Shown: piece after piece, positions 59,711-64,000 of the stretch | How the letters are laid out: each line of letters begins with the position of its first letter | How positions within the stretch are numbered: the first letter of the stretch is position 1 | Source of the DNA: Auricularia sp. M13 | Lineage: Eukaryota; Basidiomycota; Agaricomycetes; Auriculariales; Auriculariaceae | NCBI GenBank assembly: GCA_037042915.1 | Contig: CM073193.1 | Span: 6,820,001-6,884,000 of the forward strand | DNA: 64,000 nt | Direction: 5' to 3' | The notes under the pieces: generated by a model | What the model saw: the letters and a program-made list of their open reading frames with translations, nothing else | The model's database searches: none | What the model was told of the DNA's origin: nothing | Translations under genes and position numbers: made by a program

Positions 59711-61478
59711 CGTGCGTGTAATGGGATCGGGCAGGCGGCGTGCACCAGTGGCTACGGTGCAAAGTCACCGGCAAAGGAAGGTCGGACTTGTGCTTGGAAT
59801 GTCCGCCTGCAATCCACAGGTGGCGCTTGCCTTCTATCGACGTTGACACAACCCGCTCAATACTTCTGAGCATTACATTCTACACAGTACACCGCCAAAC
59901 GACGCGCGGGCAACAGCGAGCCTCAGTGAGTTGTAAAGCTGCAAGGGTACCTCACATGATCCGACAGGGCCGCCGGTGTGCAATGGGAAGGCTTGAGTTG
60001 CAACGTCGTGCACAGGCCATTGTATGGATTGTAACAGCACTGCGGATAACATGCCGGTGCAAGGATGAGGGGAATCTATTGCTGCAATACAGTTGTTATG
60101 CCACTGCAAGCACCATGTGAGGATATACCTGCATGAAGGTTGTCTGGCCCGCCCCATCATAGTCAGCAACGATGCTGCAAGGATTTGGTGTGAGGACCTT
60201 CGCGAGGTTCGGATCGGGTTGCCGAAGGCCGGCCATAATCCTGTCCGCGACACCTATTGCAACAGCCATGCAGCACCAGTCGCCTCCAGGTGCTGGCAAT
60301 CTAAACGCACAGCCGGCACATGCTGACGCTTCCACCCATGGCCCCACTTTGGACTTGGTGAAAACTTTCCCAAGAGTCGGTAGTCTCCGCAGCTTTCTCT
60401 CTTCCCACCCACCCTGGCGGCATTCTTCGTCTGACCACGCCGGCGCATTTGCAACTCTCGCACCAACCGACGTTTGCCGCGCCTCCGGTACATGCTTCAG
60501 AGTACGACGTCGCTGGCACCAACGACCGTCCCTTTTGCTCCGTACGTGCTGCGTGCTCGCTGTGTGCTGCAGGCTGCACCTGACTCACCACAGCCTCAGA
60601 TACCATCCGTATGTGTGCGGAACGTTTGTTCAGTTCCCGGGCCCCGCACTACATATTTGGTGGGCAGAGTTTTGTGTGTTGCTCTCCCGTCTACTTCATT
60701 TTCAATCCCATGCTGACCATTATAACAGGTGTGAACGTCATCAAGCTCACTCATTTGAATTCTCTCGCGCCGAGCTGCTCGCCAGCGCGTATACTCTCGC
60801 GCTCGTGCGTCCAGTTTCAGTTGTCAGTGTGCATGCGGACTGCGCAGTGTGCACGTCCCAGGACATTCTCGTCGCTGCCCACTGCATGCGCGCGAGCCGC
60901 GCCTCTTCCGCCTGTACTAGCCTCAGAGTCGCATGGTATGTTGTGCTGCCTGGATTACCTAGTCACGTGTATATTAGCTTTGCCAATGCCATTTTTTGTG
61001 CCCCATTTTTTCCGTCGTCTGCCGCTCAATCCTGAATAAAAGCCAGCCAAACCGGAAAGAAAAGCCAGCAATCAACGGCTATCACAGCCCAGCGTTGGCC
61101 TCGCAGAACTCTTACTACAAGCACCCGGTGCGTCTTGCGGCGAGACTTTAAGTAGTATTGCTGCAAGGCTCTCAAGTTTCCACGGCAGCAGCATTTCGCT
61201 GGCCGTTGCCGCAATGCCTGGCTATGAATCCGCCCGCAAGGGCTTTCCGAAAGCGTAAGGACATATGGCAGAATATCTCGGTGGAGCGATCATTTTCGAA
61301 ACCTTGCGGCAATGGTCCAGCGCCAACCGTTGCGCAGATCCGCTGGCAACATCGCAGCGACATGCCGCCTCGAGCTGCGGTGTAACACGACAATTTACAG
61401 CACAGCTTCCGACACGACACAAAGCACCAGATGCTGGACAATCGAAAGCAAGACATTACCATGACCGAAACCACCGAC
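59711..61478. other. Intergenic, 1.8 kb
   Basis: A 287-codon + frame (60172-61035) overlaps several others, has no motif and has a Cys/His/Ser-rich composition typical of chance frames in this DNA. No supportable gene. Confidence 0.45.
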
Positions 61479-62889
61479 TCAAATCGAGAACGAGTGCGTG
61501 TCCGTGCTGCTCAGTCTCTGCGGCTTGAGCGCCCCGTGGCCATATATCGTCGACTGCGCCATGGTAGTCCCCTCGCTGGACCGGACCATCGTCGGCTCGT
61601 GCGCCAAAGAACTCGTCCAGCTGGCAGGCCTTCTTGACGCGGCGGAGCCAATGGTTGGCGACGAGCGTGTGACAACGATGGCCGCAGGCGGTATTTCGAG
61701 ATCCAAGGTCGACTGGCTCGCGCCCAGATGAGTCGGCACGTAGTTCCCGTGGATAAACCATGCTGGAGGTATGTTGCCCTCCGCCATATCCTTGCGCTTT
61801 TGGCGGCGGCGCTGGAGACAGATCGCGATAGCCAACGCGCACGCGACGGCAGCCAGACCAGCAAGAACACCGCCGGCAATGGCGACGGCCATCATCGATT
61901 TGGACATACCGCCGCTGGGCGTACCAGACGACGAATCCGACTGCTTCGCGGCTTGTTGACCGCTGCTGCTTGGGTCGCCGTGATCATCGTCTTTGTCGTG
62001 GTGGTCATCGTCGTGATCGTCGTCGTGGTCGACCTCCTTAGCCATAGCCATCATGTTCATGTTGAACAACTTGTAATTAGTCTTGTACGCGAACATGGCG
62101 ACGTTGAAACTCCTGCAGGCTCATGTGAGCTCGGGCTCGGCGCGGCGGGATTCGCATACCAGGGATTGTCAATCTCGACCTGTGCAGCGCATGTATAAGC
62201 CATGTTTCTCAGAAGAAGAAGATTGGCGCGGATGACTTACCGGTACAAAGGCCCATCTGGGGACTTTGGCAGCCTTGAAGCTGTACGAGCGAGCGTTAGC
62301 GGTGTGGCGCGGCACAGGCAGAAGCAGCGCAGCGCAGCTGACATTTGTTTGCCGTTCCGCGCCGACTCGGGGCACTGGAGATATTCCCTGAACGTGGGCC
62401 GCCGTTGGGGGCTAATGGGATTCATCTTGCCGTGCTGGCAGGACCAGCATGCCTGGCGGAGCGCGTAGGCGGGGGTGTTGCAGCAGCAGGGCGAGACTTT
62501 GGCCGCGTCGGAGTTGTCGTGGGGAGCTGTACATATGTCTGGGCCGCTGACGGGCGAGTCAGGCATGGCGTGGATGGTGTCTGGGGGAGGGGAAGCGTCA
62601 GATTCGCTGCTGGAAAGGAAGAAAGCACGCACGGGTTGGGTCGCATTGGCGGAGCAGAGCCTGGAGTACTTGACCTGGTAGCCCCGGGTATGAGAATGGG
62701 CGTAGGGGGGAGCTGGGGGAGCAGACGCACATGGGTTACTGCCCTTCTTGTTGTTCCACCAGGTGAAAGTGTCGTTATTGGCAATGGAAGGAGCGCAGGT
62801 CGTGTGGTGTCCGGGTCCGCTCGCGCGGCCAGAACAAAGAGTGTAATGGAGAACAGAAGGAGCCGCGGCAGTAGAGTGTGCGTCGCCAT
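61479..62889 (-). CDS. Single-pass membrane protein with Cys-rich ectodomain and His/Asp-rich stalk
   Basis: Signal peptide MATHTLLPRLLLFSITLFVL. The ectodomain has family-like blocks TCAPSIANNDTFTWWNNKKG, NPCQVLQALLRQCDP, SPCCCNTPAYALRQACWSCQ, then FKAAKVPRWAFVP, VEIDNPW and SFNVAMFAYKTNYK. An unusual stalk follows (positions about 62045-61960): VDHDDDHDDDHHDKDDDHGD. Then a Ser/Gln-rich spacer, one transmembrane helix (MMAVAIAGGVLAGLAAVACA), a basic stop-transfer RRRQKRKD and a tail of about 105 residues with Ser/Thr sites. Similar single-pass Cys-rich proteins are common, unnamed, in Agaricomycetes. The signal peptide and the TCAPS block are one base out of frame near 62805, suggesting a lost base. 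Several introns, including about 62025-62170 in parts, are only partly resolved. Confidence 0.65.
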
Positions 62890-64000
62890 AGCTGTCGCGC
62901 CCGCGAGAAAGGAATGCAAAGGCCCGCAAACGACCGAGCGTCTGCGTGCGGCGGATCCGGCAACCCGGTCTCTGAACGAAGCGAAAAACAAAGCGCACGC
63001 GCTCAGCCCAGCTTGAGCAGCGGCGGGGCGAGCTTTGGCAAGAGTGTCAAGAGCCAGGAACCCTGCGAGCGGCCACCATCACCGCGCGCGTTGCACGCAG
63101 AAGGCTGTGCACGGCCGCGTCGGTCAATCCGCCAACTTCCCCTAACCGGCCAGCGTTGTCACGTTGCGCTCTTCCCCCGGCTGCTGTCTCAATGCCCTCC
63201 AAGGCCCAGTTGACGCCTTCTGACAGCGTCCTATCACCCTAGGCCTGCCATCTCGTCATTCCCGAGCAAACGTCGATCTCAGGGCTTTCCATCATCGCGT
63301 GCCACGCCGTAGTCTGTTCATCGCTCCATGCCAACTATAGCCTCGGGTCGCTGCCATCTCCGTCGCTCCCACCATGACCTTCAATACAGTACTGTTGCCC
63401 TCAGTCGCTCACTCCATCACTGGTCGCCATTCACTCGTATTTCCACAAGATCGGAGCTGAGGCAGAGCCGCGGTTCCGAGGCAGTATCCTCATCCCATGC
63501 CGCCCCGGACCGCCCCCTTACCTCATCTCTTGCCTAAACGTTCCACTTGCAGCCGCGATATGCCGGTGAGATGAGCCTATGCTCGTCCGGTCGCGACCCG
63601 GCGCTCTGTCACCAATAAAGACTTGGACCGAGATTGAATGTCAATACCAGCTGCGCCCAGAGATGAGCTCTGGATGAGACCACCTGTCCGTGCCAACAAA
63701 TGCTCAGGATTCAGGTTGCCACCGGGAATGTCGGCGCCGGACATATCTGCCAGTCCCTCGTGATTTATCAATTCAAACCTAAAGGCATGAACGCAAACAA
63801 TTTCCATGTCAGGATCACTCCCGATACACAGAGACTAGTACATGATACCGCTGAACCTGAGCGTTGCCACTTCGGCCTGGACCGGCGTGGCTCTGGCGGC
63901 GTTCGCATTTTGCCGCAGTGCTTTCCCAATGCTCAACAAATGGCAAACGCATGAATCATTAGCAGTATCGTAAGTATCATCGGACATTACATCAATAAAT
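62890..64000. other. Intergenic to the window edge
   Basis: No supportable gene; short frames only. The upstream region of the membrane-protein gene is GC-rich (62890-63200). Confidence 0.45.

Noticed and set aside
60172-61035. 287-codon + frame
   Set aside because: Overlaps several equally long frames, lacks motifs and has Cys/His-rich chance-like composition.

Overview
The window reads as nuclear DNA of an Agaricomycete (mushroom-forming basidiomycete), most likely a wood-decay polypore relative. Genes are compact, on both strands and cut by many introns of about 45-65 bp. The families point the same way: a CBM1-GH10 xylanase, a second CBM1 protein, a CE16-type GDSL esterase, a FunK1 kinase, a DUF4246 locus, a DUF6533-type membrane protein, a seven-helix Agaricomycete membrane protein and a multicopy Agaricomycete coiled-coil gene. 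I saw no bacterial, organellar, LTR-retroelement or CRISPR signature and no convincing tRNA.

Layout. 1-0.8 kb: long inverted repeat, cut by the window edge. 2.5-4.1 kb: Hog1-type stress MAP kinase. 6.9-8.5 kb (-): GH10 xylanase with N-terminal CBM1. 10.2 kb: small membrane protein. 11.1 kb: minimal secreted CBM1 protein. 13.1-14.3 kb: glutathione S-transferase. 15.4-16.8 kb (-): HMG-box regulator. 18.6-20.1 kb: MOSC-domain (mARC-like) protein. 20.9-22.4 kb: seven-helix membrane protein with microexons. 23.3-25.1 kb: unidentified (-) locus. 25.6-28.4 kb (-): 937-residue multicopy-family gene. 29.1-30.5 kb (-): UDP-glucose 4-epimerase. 31.3-32.7 kb: broken DUF4246 gene. 33.3-34.6 kb: F-box/LRR-like protein. 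35.6-37.0 kb (-): FAD monooxygenase. 38.7-39.7 kb (-): DUF6533-like protein. 40.4-41.9 kb (-): disordered protein. 42.3-43.4 kb: mitochondrial phosphate carrier. 44.2-45.2 and 53.0-54.1 kb: two paralogous secreted polyampholyte proteins. 45.6-46.8 kb (-): GDSL/CE16 esterase. 47.8-49.3 kb: AT-rich repeats. 49.4-52.2 kb: FunK1 kinase. 54.1-54.8 kb: terminal-inverted-repeat element. 55.1-59.7 kb (-): Ubp2-like deubiquitinase. 61.5-62.9 kb (-): single-pass membrane protein with a His/Asp-rich stalk.

The genes do not form one pathway. The xylanase, CBM1 protein, esterase and secreted paralogues fit an extracellular, plant-cell-wall-facing role. The MAP kinase, GST, MOSC protein, deubiquitinase, phosphate carrier and epimerase are housekeeping or stress functions.

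Two window-wide patterns stand out. First, an unusual number of introns (seven well supported, one weaker) must use a GC donor for conserved protein sequence to stay in frame. Second, several otherwise normal genes are each put out of frame by single missing bases, often in short homopolymers. That looks more like consensus-sequence error than simultaneous decay of many genes. Where I built a complete exon model (MAP kinase, GST, HMG, MOSC, seven-helix protein, multicopy gene, epimerase, monooxygenase), the summed coding length is a multiple of three.
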